From Akkermansiaceae bacterium UBA7890 (GTDB lineage Bacteria; Verrucomicrobiota; Verrucomicrobiia; Verrucomicrobiales; Akkermansiaceae), in contig DLRK01000157.1 of NCBI GenBank assembly GCA_002501065.1, positions 1 through 25,065 of the forward strand: DNA of 25,065 bases, given 5' to 3'. The first letter of the stretch is position 1, and each line of letters begins with the position of its first letter. Shown piece after piece: positions 17,048-25,065 of this stretch. The notes beneath the pieces were generated by a model, which had not been told where the DNA came from, made no database searches, and saw nothing but the letters and a program-made list of their open reading frames with translations. The position numbers and the translations under genes were made by a program.

Positions 17048-19870
17048 ATGAGCCTACGTTCTTTCGCTCTCTTTACCTTTTGTGCAGTCGCCTTCCAGCT
17101 GGCCTCCGTGCGCGCTGACCTCCTGGCGCACTGGCCGCTCGACAACGACGCCGCCGATGCCACTGGAAACGGGCACGATGGGGTCGTGGTTGGAGGAACG
17201 GTCAATTTCGGACAACCCGGAGCCAATGCTGCCACCGGCGATGCCGCGGCCTTTCCGGACAACGGTCACATAGACGTCCTTTTCGATGCGGCGCTCAATC
17301 CGGGAACACAGGGTGTGGACGGTGCCGGCAGCTTTACCATCGCCCTGTGGGCAAACTCCTCGAACAACGGGGGCTTCAACTCACCCTTCACCGCCCGGGA
17401 GGACAATGGAGCCAATGTCAACGGCCCGATCATCTACAACAACAATGCAGGCAACTGGAGTTATTGGGCCGGCAACAACGGACCTTCGGGGCAATGGAAT
17501 GCCATCAACGGCCCCGCCGTGCCCCTCAATACATGGCAGCACGTGGCGGTCACCTATGACTCAGCCACCCTTACCCGCAAGATGTTCATCGATGGATCCG
17601 AGGTGCTCACCGCCAACCTCGGAGTCTCGGCCAATGCCCAGCGTGACATCCACATCGGCTCGGGCCAGGATAACGGACTCAACTTCTACTGGAACGGACT
17701 CATCGACGATGTAGGCCTCTGGGATGTGGCCCTGAACCAGGTCGAGATTGCGTCCGTGATGAACAACGGAATAGGGGGCGGCGTGGCAGATCCCAATCTC
17801 AGCACTCGTGGCTCCTATAATCTGACCTTCGACGGGGTCGACGGCTCCTTCAGCATTCCCATTGACAATATTGGGGAAACGCAGGACCTGAACATTACCG
17901 GAATCCCTGTCATTGGGGGGCCTGATGCCGCCAATTTCAGTGTGGTCACCGTTCCCGGGCCCATCGGACCGGATGCGGCGGCAACCCTTGAGTGCTCCTT
18001 TGATCCCCTCGGCGCCGCGGGGATGTTCGAGGCCACCTTCGACATCGCTAGTGACGATCCTCTGGAACCCAACAAGACCGTCACGGTGCGCATGACCTTT
18101 CGCGATCCTTTCGTATCCGGACCTGCTGCAATCGACTTTGAGACCCTGACTTCGGGAGCCGGAGCTCAGGTTGTGCAGATCTCGATCGAAAACCCCGGGA
18201 TCAGCCAGCTTGATATCTCCGGCATTACCCTGAGCGGGCCAGATGCGGGCAACTTCTCACTCGGGGCCTTCACCAGTATCGCCGGTGGCGGGATGATCGA
18301 TGTCGATCTCACCTTCAACTCCAATGGCCAGGAAGGCTCCTTCGTTGCTGATCTCACGATCGAGTCCAACGATCCCATCGTTCCCAGTTTGATTGTTCCC
18401 ATCGTGGCGCGGGTTGAGTTCAGCAATCCTCTCATCGCGCACTGGCCTCTCGATACCGATGCCTCCGATGCCACCGGGAATGGCTTCGACGGCGCCGTGG
18501 TCGGAGGAACGGTTGATTTCGGGCAACCCGGCGCCAATGCCGCCACCGGAACCGCAGCCTCTTTTCCGGACAACGGTCATATCGATGTGCTCTATGATGC
18601 GGCACTCAACCCGGGAGAAAAAGCGCCAGCGGGAGCGGAGAGCTTCACCATCGCACTCTGGGCCAATTCTACCAGCAACTCCGGATTCAATTCACCCTTT
18701 ACCTCCCGCGAGGACTCCGATTCGGTGAATGGCCCCATCATCTACAACGATCCGAGCGGCAACTGGAGTTACTGGGCTGGCAACAACGGACCTTCCGGGC
18801 AATGGAATGCCATTAATGACGGCCCGGTGCCCCTCAATACCTGGGTCCACGTGGCCGTCACCTATGAGGCGCTTGAGACCAGGCGGAAGATGTTTGTCGA
18901 TGGGGTGGAAGTGATCAACCAGATCCTGGGTGTCTCCGCCAATTCCGAGCGCGACATTCATATCGGCGCGGGCCAGGACGACGGCAACAACTTCTTCTGG
19001 AACGGACTCATCGACGATGTCGGACTGTTCCGGGTGGCCCTCACCGAGGAGCAGGTCCTGGCCGTGATGAACAACGGGGTGGCGAGCTTCAACAAGTCAT
19101 CGAGATTCCCCTTCCGGGTCTCGAATGCTCCCAACGACACACTGGCCTTTCGCTGGGACAGTCAGGCCGGGAAGCTCTATAACCTGCTGAGCGTGACCAA
19201 TCCCTCGGCTCCCATTCCTCCCGGAGCGGAGCCGGCTGCTCCCTCCGAGTGGCCCGTCTTTGGTAATCACACGGCCATAGCGGCCAGCCCGCCCGAGAAC
19301 ATCCTGACCATTCCGCGTCCGGCCGACCCCGCCCGTTATTTCGTTATCGAAGAGTATGACGCGCCACCCGTGGTGGCCTTCTCCGATGACCTCGAGTCGG
19401 GGGTGGGCGCCTGGACCACGGTCGTTAACGACGCGATTGGTAACACCGACTGGCAACTAGGCACCCCAGTCGGCAGCACCGGCCCGATCACCGGAGTCGG
19501 GGGCTCGACCAATGCCTGGTGCACGAACCTGGGGGACTACGGTGCCGACTCCGACATTTCACTCCGTTCTCCGGCCATCGATCTCAGCGCTCTGGCCAGT
19601 GCCACCCTGGCATTTAAGGCCTACCGCGATGCGGACGGTTTCGGGGACTTCGCCACGATCCGTTTTCTACGGGCCAGCGATCAGGTTCAACTGGGCGCGG
19701 AGACCCAGATTGACATGGCCCCGATTGATATCGACTGGATCACCCTCAATATTCCGGTTGTTCCGGAAGCGATCGGCGAAACCATTCTCATCGAATGGAC
19801 CTTCACCAGCGACAGCAGCCAGGACGCTTTCAGCGGACTCTCCCTTGACGACATCGAAGTGACCGACTGA
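17048..19870 (+). CDS. Exported protein with two LamG domains and choice-of-anchor-D-like repeats
   Basis: Predicted exported protein of 940 residues. The signal peptide MSLRSFALFTFCAVAFQLAS ends near VRA (about residue 23). LamG 1 spans about 25-240 (LAHWPLDNDAADATGNGHDG). Residues about 250-458 hold two choice-of-anchor-D-type Ig-like repeats (IDNIGETQDLNITGI..GPDAANFSV and IENPGISQLDISGITLSGPD..). LamG 2 spans about 460-678 (IAHWPLDTDASDATGNGFDG). Residues about 684-770 are a short beta domain, and residues 775-940 a jelly-roll ending in LSLDDIEVTD, like MAM or choice-of-anchor J modules. There is no PEP-CTERM tail, cell-wall motif or transmembrane anchor, so it may be released or held by a partner. 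The ATG is 51 bases after the preceding terminator's T-run. Function is likely surface or matrix adhesion (inference). Confidence 0.85.
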   Translation: MSLRSFALFTFCAVAFQLASVRADLLAHWPLDNDAADATGNGHDGVVVGGTVNFGQPGANAATGDAAAFPDNGHIDVLFDAALNPGTQGVDGAGSFTIALWANSSNNGGFNSPFTAREDNGANVNGPIIYNNNAGNWSYWAGNNGPSGQWNAINGPAVPLNTWQHVAVTYDSATLTRKMFIDGSEVLTANLGVSANAQRDIHIGSGQDNGLNFYWNGLIDDVGLWDVALNQVEIASVMNNGIGGGVADPNLSTRGSYNLTFDGVDGSFSIPIDNIGETQDLNITGIPVIGGPDAANFSVVTVPGPIGPDAAATLECSFDPLGAAGMFEATFDIASDDPLEPNKTVTVRMTFRDPFVSGPAAIDFETLTSGAGAQVVQISIENPGISQLDISGITLSGPDAGNFSLGAFTSIAGGGMIDVDLTFNSNGQEGSFVADLTIESNDPIVPSLIVPIVARVEFSNPLIAHWPLDTDASDATGNGFDGAVVGGTVDFGQPGANAATGTAASFPDNGHIDVLYDAALNPGEKAPAGAESFTIALWANSTSNSGFNSPFTSREDSDSVNGPIIYNDPSGNWSYWAGNNGPSGQWNAINDGPVPLNTWVHVAVTYEALETRRKMFVDGVEVINQILGVSANSERDIHIGAGQDDGNNFFWNGLIDDVGLFRVALTEEQVLAVMNNGVASFNKSSRFPFRVSNAPNDTLAFRWDSQAGKLYNLLSVTNPSAPIPPGAEPAAPSEWPVFGNHTAIAASPPENILTIPRPADPARYFVIEEYDAPPVVAFSDDLESGVGAWTTVVNDAIGNTDWQLGTPVGSTGPITGVGGSTNAWCTNLGDYGADSDISLRSPAIDLSALASATLAFKAYRDADGFGDFATIRFLRASDQVQLGAETQIDMAPIDIDWITLNIPVVPEAIGETILIEWTFTSDSSQDAFSGLSLDDIEVTD
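17115..17770 (+). repeat. LamG domain copy B of the coding repeat
   Basis: First LamG domain of the 940-residue protein. Closest to copy A by eye: the run NTWQHVAVTYDS is identical, and the AREDNG/SREDSD and NGPIIYN turns are shared by position. Confidence 0.85.
18430..19080 (+). repeat. LamG domain copy C of the coding repeat
   Basis: Second LamG domain of the 940-residue protein. It keeps GGTVDFGQPGANAATGTAAS, nearly identical to copy B, but has changes in the loop region (DGPVPLNTWVHVAVTYEALE), so it diverged from B after duplication. Confidence 0.85.
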
Positions 19871-20085
19871 ATCCCGTCGCCCATATGGTTTGATGGTCCT
19901 TCTTTGAACTGCCCGTCCGGGAGGAGCAGCACCAGGGCGTATCATCCTGGTGACTCGTCCCGGCTTTGCACGATTCCAGGGAGACGCGCCCTGGGATCTC
20001 TCCGCTGCAATAAGCCGGGGTTGACCTGCTCTCGCCAGAGGGGAACCTACGCTCGTGCTGAAGAACGGGTTGAGCTGATTCGATA
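19871..20085. other. Convergent intergenic region with two GC-rich hairpins
   Basis: Spacer of 215 bp between the converging 940-residue LamG gene (plus) and the second CotH gene (minus). It has two hairpins: CACCAGG (19930-19936)/CCTGGTG (19946-19952) and CCAGGG (19976-19981)/CCCTGG (19989-19994). Being symmetric they could act in both directions, but neither is followed by a T-run. Confidence 0.35.
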
Positions 20086-23000
20086 CTAGCGCACCTGCAC
20101 CTTGAGTCGGAAGAAGAGGCGTGGCCCTCCCAGGGGAGGGGAGTGAATCCGCCACTGCCGGGGCTCACCACCGAGGTAATCAAAATGGTCTTCGTTCCAG
20201 TTGACAAGGTCGGCGCTCCACTGGGGAACAACTTCCACGTCATCGGCGCCCGGCGCAAGTGGCGCGGAGAGATTCCCGGTGGAGAAATCGAGGGACGCGG
20301 GTTCCGCCAGAGCGTAGGTCAGGAGATCGCCCCCATGGTAGGAAACGGCGTCCGTGCCACCCGGCGTTCCACCGGGAGCGGTGCTGGCGCGCCAATTCTG
20401 TGGCATGCCGTGATCGGGTGCTGACTTTGGTGCGATGAGAACAAGGCTCGACCCTCCTCCGTCTGCATGGTCTGGCCAGGGAAGGTCGTTGCCGTAGGTG
20501 AAAGCCAGGATCTCGTTTCCAAGGGAATCCGAGATTGCCACCAGTTCGCCTCCATTGTTGAACGCTCCTTCGAAGATCCCCGCAATGGGCACCCCGGGAT
20601 GAACCGCCGCGAAGGCGGCGGAATCGCGCACGAGGACAGCCCGCTCCCCCGGGGCCAGGGTGTAAGCGAGTGGGAAGGTGAAGGTGATTCCGTCGTTGAA
20701 GTGGACTCCGGTGAGATCGAGGCCATCGACGGAGGAAATGTTCATCACCTCGATGAATTCACCCGCCGGGTCAGTGACCGCCGGGTTGTACATCAGTTCG
20801 CTCACTGCCAGGGTCGCGGCGTTGGGCGCCACCCCGACGATGAAGGTGGCCTCGTTGAGGGCCGACCATTCGGAACCGTCGAAGGCCCGCGCCCGGATAT
20901 GGCTGGTCGTGCTCAGGGAGAGGGAGTCGCCCCCGCTCAGGGTGGTGGCTTCGATTTCCGGGACGATGAGGAAGTCGGAGCTTCCCGAACCGAAGTTGAG
21001 TCCGTGAATGGCGAGAAGGTTGCCCGTGGGAGAGAGAAGTTCCTTGTGCGCCGTGAGGTCGATCTCTTCGAACTGAACAGCGAGGGAGTCCGAGTGTGAT
21101 CCGCCGGCTCCGGAGTTCCAGGCCGGGGCAGTCGAAGGAGGATTGCGGGAAGCGACCTGGACACCGTTGAGATAGGCAATAAAGCCGTCGTCGTACTTCA
21201 TGCGCAAGGTGAGGGTCAGGAGATCACCCGGATCGGCACCAGCAAAGGGGATGCGCAGGTAGGCGGTGGCGTGCCTGGTGAACATCTCCGTGTGCAAATC
21301 GAGAGAGATCTCGTCCTGGTAGCCGTTGCTGTCCTCATATCCCACCCCGGTAGTTCCCGCCTGCCAGTTGGAATCGTCGAAGGAGGGGGTGCGCCAGGTG
21401 GAGTCTACCGACTCATCGGTGGGCACGAGGGCGCGAACCGGAGCACCGGCGGGCAGCAGCGTCACGGCATTGGCTCCGCTGGAGGCGCTGGCGGCAGTGG
21501 GATTGATGGCGCCTCCGGGCAGTCGGGGATCGGAGCCGGCGGCGGTGTAGTAGACCGTAGCATCGGCTGCGAAGCGCACATTGAAACCGGGCAGGACCAC
21601 TCCTCCATGCCGGTTGAACTCCGGGGCGTCGAGGTCGGGATAGAGGTTATGGCTGCGCATCTGGCTGAAGACCACGGCCTGTCGGTCAGGAAAGTAGGTG
21701 TTCGTCATCCTGGCGTTCTGCGCATCCCAGTGATCCTGCACGGTGCGGAGACCGGACCCCTTGGCATCGCCCCAGCGGGCCGACTCGGCAAAGAGAGCGG
21801 GCCGGGCGATGGCGGCCAGCATATTCCAGCGCGCGAGGTTGTTGGCCAGCGTCATGGCTCCGCCGTGGTGATAGTGCTTGTAGACGCGATCGGCAAAACG
21901 CATGCGGTATTCGTCATTGGCTCGGAGCGGGATTTCGATCTCGCCCGGCGATTCGGTCCACCAGTTGTGACCCGGGGAGGTCTGCACCTTGTTTCCGCCG
22001 TTGGGATCCCCCCCCGCGAAGGGAATATCGTTGTCCCAGGTGAGGAACTTGAAGCCATCCGTGCGTCCGCGAACCTGGTCACGGATGACGTAGTAGTTGC
22101 CAGGCCAGTCCACCTGAGCGTGGTAGTGGCCGTTGATCACGTAGTCGATGAAGTTGTCGATGTCGATGAGGACGGGATAGGCCCGGTTGGGAGAGCCGTC
22201 CGGATTATTCCCCTGAATACGTTGATAAGCCGCAGTGGTGCCGAGTCCTGCATTGGCCTCGCTGCGCAGTCGGTTCCACATCGTGATGGTCCCTGCGGTG
22301 GAACGATCCGGACAGCAGAACTTCACCACGTCATATTCGCTCTTGTCACCCCCGAGGTATGTTTCCGCGAAGGAGTCGTCCGGTCGCTCGGTGGGATTGT
22401 AGAATCCCCAGTAGATTCCGTTGAGGTAGACATGGGCGAAGGTTCCCCTTACCGCCGGTTGCCCCATGTCGAATTGCGCGCGCTTGCACCACTCGTCGCC
22501 AATATAGAAGGCGGAACCGAAGCCCTGGTATTCCGTGAGCCAGGCATCGCGGATGTTGCCCCGGAGGGCGATGGTGTTGAACTCGTCCGGTCCTTCGTCC
22601 CCGAGAATGGGGTGCTGCATCCGGGCATCACCGTATTCCTTCTTGAAGAGGAGCCTCATGTTGAGTTTGGGTGTGGCATTGAGATTCCGGGAAGTGTAGC
22701 CCATGATGCGCAGTCCGGCATTGGTCTGGTAGCGCCCCTGTCCGTCCTCCCCGATGATCTCCACGGAAACCGGCCGCTCCCACTGGGATCCGCGACCGGA
22801 GGGATTGAGATAGATGCCCGATCCGGAATCAAAGAGATGGCCGCGATCGGTCACGATCGAGATGGTGGGAATGGCTTGCAGGGAAGAGACAATGGCGGCC
22901 TGGGCTTCACGTGGCGTGAAAGAACGGTTGCCCGCCGCCCGGGCATAATCGGCAGGATTTTGATCCATGGCGTAGTCCGCGGCTACTCCCCAACTTGCGG

Positions 23001-24828
23001 GATAGCCGGCCGGATTGCCCTGGGTGGCGACCGCATCGAGAAAGAGGTAGCTGTGGGTGTCTACGTTGGTGGGTTGAAAACCGGCCTTGAAGGCGACCGC
23101 CCGCAAGATGGTGGTGGTGCTGATGTTGATGGGTGCGGTGTAGACCGTTCCGTGGGTCTCGGTGGGAGTGGAGCCGTCGGTGGTGTAGCGGATCGTTACG
23201 TTCGACGTGCTGGAAGTGATGGCGACCGAAAACGGCGTCCTGTAAAATCCGCGATCCACGCTGAACTTGGTGTCAGCCACAAAGGCGGCGATGCCGGCGG
23301 GGTCATTGGGAGCGCCCGGGGTGGGGGTGGTGAAGTATCGGGCCGAGGACACATCGTGGCTGATTCCGAAAAGCTGCGGGGAGGCAACAAAATCGCCGTC
23401 ATCCGCGATCACGTTGAAGCCCTGCACCGCCAGGATATTGCCAGTCGTCATGAGCGTGCCAGGAGGCAGAGCAGCCGGGAACAATTCGGTGGCATTTCCT
23501 TCCGCCGTGGCGGCCGAATTCCAGACGGGCACGCCCGGGGCATTGCGGTTGGCAATCGGCACGCCGTTGATCCAGGCGGCAAACCCGTCGTCGTAGCCCA
23601 TTCCAAGTTGGAGGGTGTCGACGGCGGACGGATCAGCCACGTCGAAGGGCACGCGCACCACGATGCTCGAATTGTTGTTGAGCATGGAGGCTTCGACATC
23701 GGTCTCGATGTCATTGGCCTCATGGGGGCTGTATTTGAAGGTACCCGCCGCGTATCGATTGGAGGGACCGCCGTCCTCACTGGAGGGAAAACTTCCGGCG
23801 TCGCCAAAGCGCGAATTCCCCACGAACTGGATGAGGCCGCCGCCCGTATCGATATCGAGTCCGTCAAGCGCGGAAACCCCCTGATTTCCGTTCCTTTCAC
23901 CCGAGCCGTAACCGTAGGCCACCATGGTATAGTCTCCCGGCGCGAGTATGAGAGGCGCAACCAGTGGCTTGAAGAGGGTTCCTCCCTCCAGTGTTCCGGG
24001 ATTGGCCCCGGTGAAGCTCTCGAGCGCGAGCACCGATCCTGCGTCGTCCCCATTGCGACTCCAGAGCTGGGCCGTGATGGTGCGGTTCAGTCCGTCGGAA
24101 CCGTCATCAAAGACACCCAAATCGGTGACCCGGACATCCTGGAGGACTACAAAGTCCATTCCGAGCGATCCGCTGTAGGATTGGTTGCCGGGCACTCCCG
24201 CTTCAACCAGGTAAGCGGTATGGAATCCTGATCCGCCCCCGAGAACCGGGCCCGGCGAAGTGTTGTAGCCCACTGCCGCCCGGCCGGTGGTCCAGGTGAC
24301 ATCGTTGAAGCCAGGCTGAATCCAGTTGGGCGATAGAGTGGCGTCGGGGACCCAGTGACGCGCGCTGGAATCGGGTGCTACCAGCGATTCCAGCTGAGTC
24401 AGCAACCCGTATCCCACATCTTCGCGCTGAGAGGGAACGATGGCATATTCGAAAGCCACCGAGTCATCAGGACGCAGCAGGGTCAACGGCTCACCGGAGG
24501 CATCGAGCTTGAAGGTGGTGTGCAGATGACCCGCTCCATCGACATGATTTTCGATGGCCTGGCCGGAGGCGAAGACCACGAGATAGCCCCCGCCGGGAAG
24601 GAAGGTTCCCGCCGGAAAGCGCCAGGTTTCCATGTTGTCACGCAAACCCCATTCCGCCAGATCGACCTCGGCGGCGTCCGGATTATGAATCTCGATCCAA
24701 TCGGGATAGTTGCCGTCTCCGTCCATCAGGATCCCGCTATTGGAGGCCATGAACTCCGAGATGATGGGTTCAGCCAGGAGGGAGGGGAGGGCGGCCCATG
24801 CGAGTGCTATGGCAAGACGGCTGGTCAT
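20086..24828 (-). CDS. Exported LTD-CotH kinase-like protein with duplicated beta-sandwich domain
   Basis: Predicted exported protein of 1580 residues. The signal peptide MTSRLAIALAWAALPSLLA is cut near residue 19. Domains in order: lamin-tail 1 (about 20-116; ISEFMASNSG, DWIEIHNPD); a DUF4082-like segment (about 213-365) inside a larger beta-sandwich; beta-sandwich copy 1 (about 392-487; VPFDVADPS, YDDGFAAWINGV); a chitobiase C-terminal-like domain (about 522-597; IRYTTDGSTPT); CotH kinase-like (about 682-940); beta-sandwich copy 2 (about 1188-1297; YDDGFIAYLNGV); lamin-tail 2 (about 1340-1443; VSELMYNPAV, EFIEVMNIS); and a C-terminal tail ending FFRLKVQVR. CotH features kept include the Asp of HAQVDWPGNYYVIRD (Asp907) and TWDND (Asp932, Asp934). 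The frame is open to 24999, but the signal peptide fixes the start at 24828. It follows a same-strand ASPIC/UnbV gene by 74 bp, so the two may be cotranscribed. Confidence 0.87.
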   Translation of the reverse strand: MTSRLAIALAWAALPSLLAEPIISEFMASNSGILMDGDGNYPDWIEIHNPDAAEVDLAEWGLRDNMETWRFPAGTFLPGGGYLVVFASGQAIENHVDGAGHLHTTFKLDASGEPLTLLRPDDSVAFEYAIVPSQREDVGYGLLTQLESLVAPDSSARHWVPDATLSPNWIQPGFNDVTWTTGRAAVGYNTSPGPVLGGGSGFHTAYLVEAGVPGNQSYSGSLGMDFVVLQDVRVTDLGVFDDGSDGLNRTITAQLWSRNGDDAGSVLALESFTGANPGTLEGGTLFKPLVAPLILAPGDYTMVAYGYGSGERNGNQGVSALDGLDIDTGGGLIQFVGNSRFGDAGSFPSSEDGGPSNRYAAGTFKYSPHEANDIETDVEASMLNNNSSIVVRVPFDVADPSAVDTLQLGMGYDDGFAAWINGVPIANRNAPGVPVWNSAATAEGNATELFPAALPPGTLMTTGNILAVQGFNVIADDGDFVASPQLFGISHDVSSARYFTTPTPGAPNDPAGIAAFVADTKFSVDRGFYRTPFSVAITSSTSNVTIRYTTDGSTPTETHGTVYTAPINISTTTILRAVAFKAGFQPTNVDTHSYLFLDAVATQGNPAGYPASWGVAADYAMDQNPADYARAAGNRSFTPREAQAAIVSSLQAIPTISIVTDRGHLFDSGSGIYLNPSGRGSQWERPVSVEIIGEDGQGRYQTNAGLRIMGYTSRNLNATPKLNMRLLFKKEYGDARMQHPILGDEGPDEFNTIALRGNIRDAWLTEYQGFGSAFYIGDEWCKRAQFDMGQPAVRGTFAHVYLNGIYWGFYNPTERPDDSFAETYLGGDKSEYDVVKFCCPDRSTAGTITMWNRLRSEANAGLGTTAAYQRIQGNNPDGSPNRAYPVLIDIDNFIDYVINGHYHAQVDWPGNYYVIRDQVRGRTDGFKFLTWDNDIPFAGGDPNGGNKVQTSPGHNWWTESPGEIEIPLRANDEYRMRFADRVYKHYHHGGAMTLANNLARWNMLAAIARPALFAESARWGDAKGSGLRTVQDHWDAQNARMTNTYFPDRQAVVFSQMRSHNLYPDLDAPEFNRHGGVVLPGFNVRFAADATVYYTAAGSDPRLPGGAINPTAASASSGANAVTLLPAGAPVRALVPTDESVDSTWRTPSFDDSNWQAGTTGVGYEDSNGYQDEISLDLHTEMFTRHATAYLRIPFAGADPGDLLTLTLRMKYDDGFIAYLNGVQVASRNPPSTAPAWNSGAGGSHSDSLAVQFEEIDLTAHKELLSPTGNLLAIHGLNFGSGSSDFLIVPEIEATTLSGGDSLSLSTTSHIRARAFDGSEWSALNEATFIVGVAPNAATLAVSELMYNPAVTDPAGEFIEVMNISSVDGLDLTGVHFNDGITFTFPLAYTLAPGERAVLVRDSAAFAAVHPGVPIAGIFEGAFNNGGELVAISDSLGNEILAFTYGNDLPWPDHADGGGSSLVLIAPKSAPDHGMPQNWRASTAPGGTPGGTDAVSYHGGDLLTYALAEPASLDFSTGNLSAPLAPGADDVEVVPQWSADLVNWNEDHFDYLGGEPRQWRIHSPPLGGPRLFFRLKVQVR

Positions 24829-24902
24829 CGGGGGGTCTGGGAAGCTAAGCAGGGAAATTGGCGATGCAAGTCTGCTCTCCGGGTGACCTTGGTCGCCGCA
24901 GG

Positions 24903-25065
24903 TTACTCCGGGCGTTCGCGAACGATTAATTCTCTTTCGGCGGCGATGGATCCGGCGATTTCGCTGGTCTTGCCCGAGGGCCAGCTCACCCGCGCCCAAT
25001 CCACCGACTCCGCGCCACCGAGGCCGATGATGAGGACTGCGCTGTTCTGTGCGGCATAGCCTTCC
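24903..25065 (-). CDS. ASPIC/UnbV domain protein, C-terminal end (partial)
   Basis: The minus strand is open from the right edge to a TAA at 24903-24905, giving the last 54 codons. The segment GYAAQNSAVLIIGLGGAESV, then ARVSWPSGKTSEI and ELIVRERPE, matches the end of an ASPIC/UnbV domain (repeat of 'Q....l.fGLG....v..v.WPSG'). In this family the ASPIC domain usually follows FG-GAP repeats, which would lie beyond the edge. Unlike the 1122-residue protein at 8590, this one stops right after ASPIC. It is upstream of and in line with the CotH gene. Confidence 0.75.
   Translation of the reverse strand, partial: EGYAAQNSAVLIIGLGGAESVDWARVSWPSGKTSEIAGSIAAERELIVRERPE

Noticed and set aside
16147..17262. 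371-residue minus-strand open frame across both LamG genes
   Set aside because: It crosses the terminator and both signal peptides in antisense, and reads as shadow of the LamG repeats.
16540..18870. Nearly identical DNA blocks as a mobile element or recent duplication
   Set aside because: Repeats are in frame, confined to LamG coding sequence, and differ mainly at silent sites; there are no terminal repeats or transposase.
21271..24231. 986-residue open frame on the plus strand inside the second CotH gene
   Set aside because: Fully antisense to a gene with clear domains; its translation is compositionally biased and matches no family.

Overview
The window looks like a chromosomal segment of a GC-rich, Gram-negative bacterium of the PVC group, most likely Verrucomicrobiota. 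The evidence is the protein set. It includes a LamG protein with a C-terminal PEP-CTERM sorting tail, large exported FG-GAP/ASPIC-UnbV proteins, exported lamin-tail (LTD)/CotH proteins, and a PQQ-propeller protein of the planctomycete/verrucomicrobial type. Shine-Dalgarno sites are mostly weak. No RNA gene, CRISPR array, phage gene or transposase was seen. The phylum is inferred from gene content, not measured.

Left part (1-5063): a truncated LamG-type exported protein (minus strand, running off the left edge). Next come a U32-family tRNA-hydroxylation protein (TrhP/YegQ-like, plus), a broken cupin remnant, an ankyrin-repeat lipoprotein (minus) and a secreted alpha/beta-hydrolase (plus). The lipoprotein and hydrolase are divergent, and their shared upstream region carries two perfect inverted repeats. 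U32 is the only clear housekeeping gene in the window.

Middle (5064-12022): a spacer with two TGATCA-centred 12-bp palindromes leads into a 1000-residue exported PQQ-propeller protein. It converges on a 1122-residue FG-GAP/ASPIC-UnbV protein on the minus strand.

Right part (12023-25065): starting 64 bp from the FG-GAP start codon and divergent from it is a LamG-LTD-CotH-LTD-LTD protein. It is followed by a LamG/PEP-CTERM protein with its own strong intrinsic terminator, then by a 940-residue protein with two more copies of the same LamG domain. Convergent to these on the minus strand is a second LTD/CotH protein. Upstream of it, in the same direction and 74 bp away, is the 3' end of a second ASPIC-UnbV gene that runs off the right edge.

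Nearly every product carries an export signal, and most are predicted to act in the periplasm, at the cell surface or outside the cell. The most striking layout is an FG-GAP/ASPIC gene next to an LTD/CotH gene, seen twice, with a cluster of closely related LamG domains between the two units. CotH proteins of Bacillus are atypical kinases that phosphorylate coat proteins. A working hypothesis is a cell-surface adhesion or matrix system in which exported CotH-like kinases modify neighbouring surface proteins. That role is inference.
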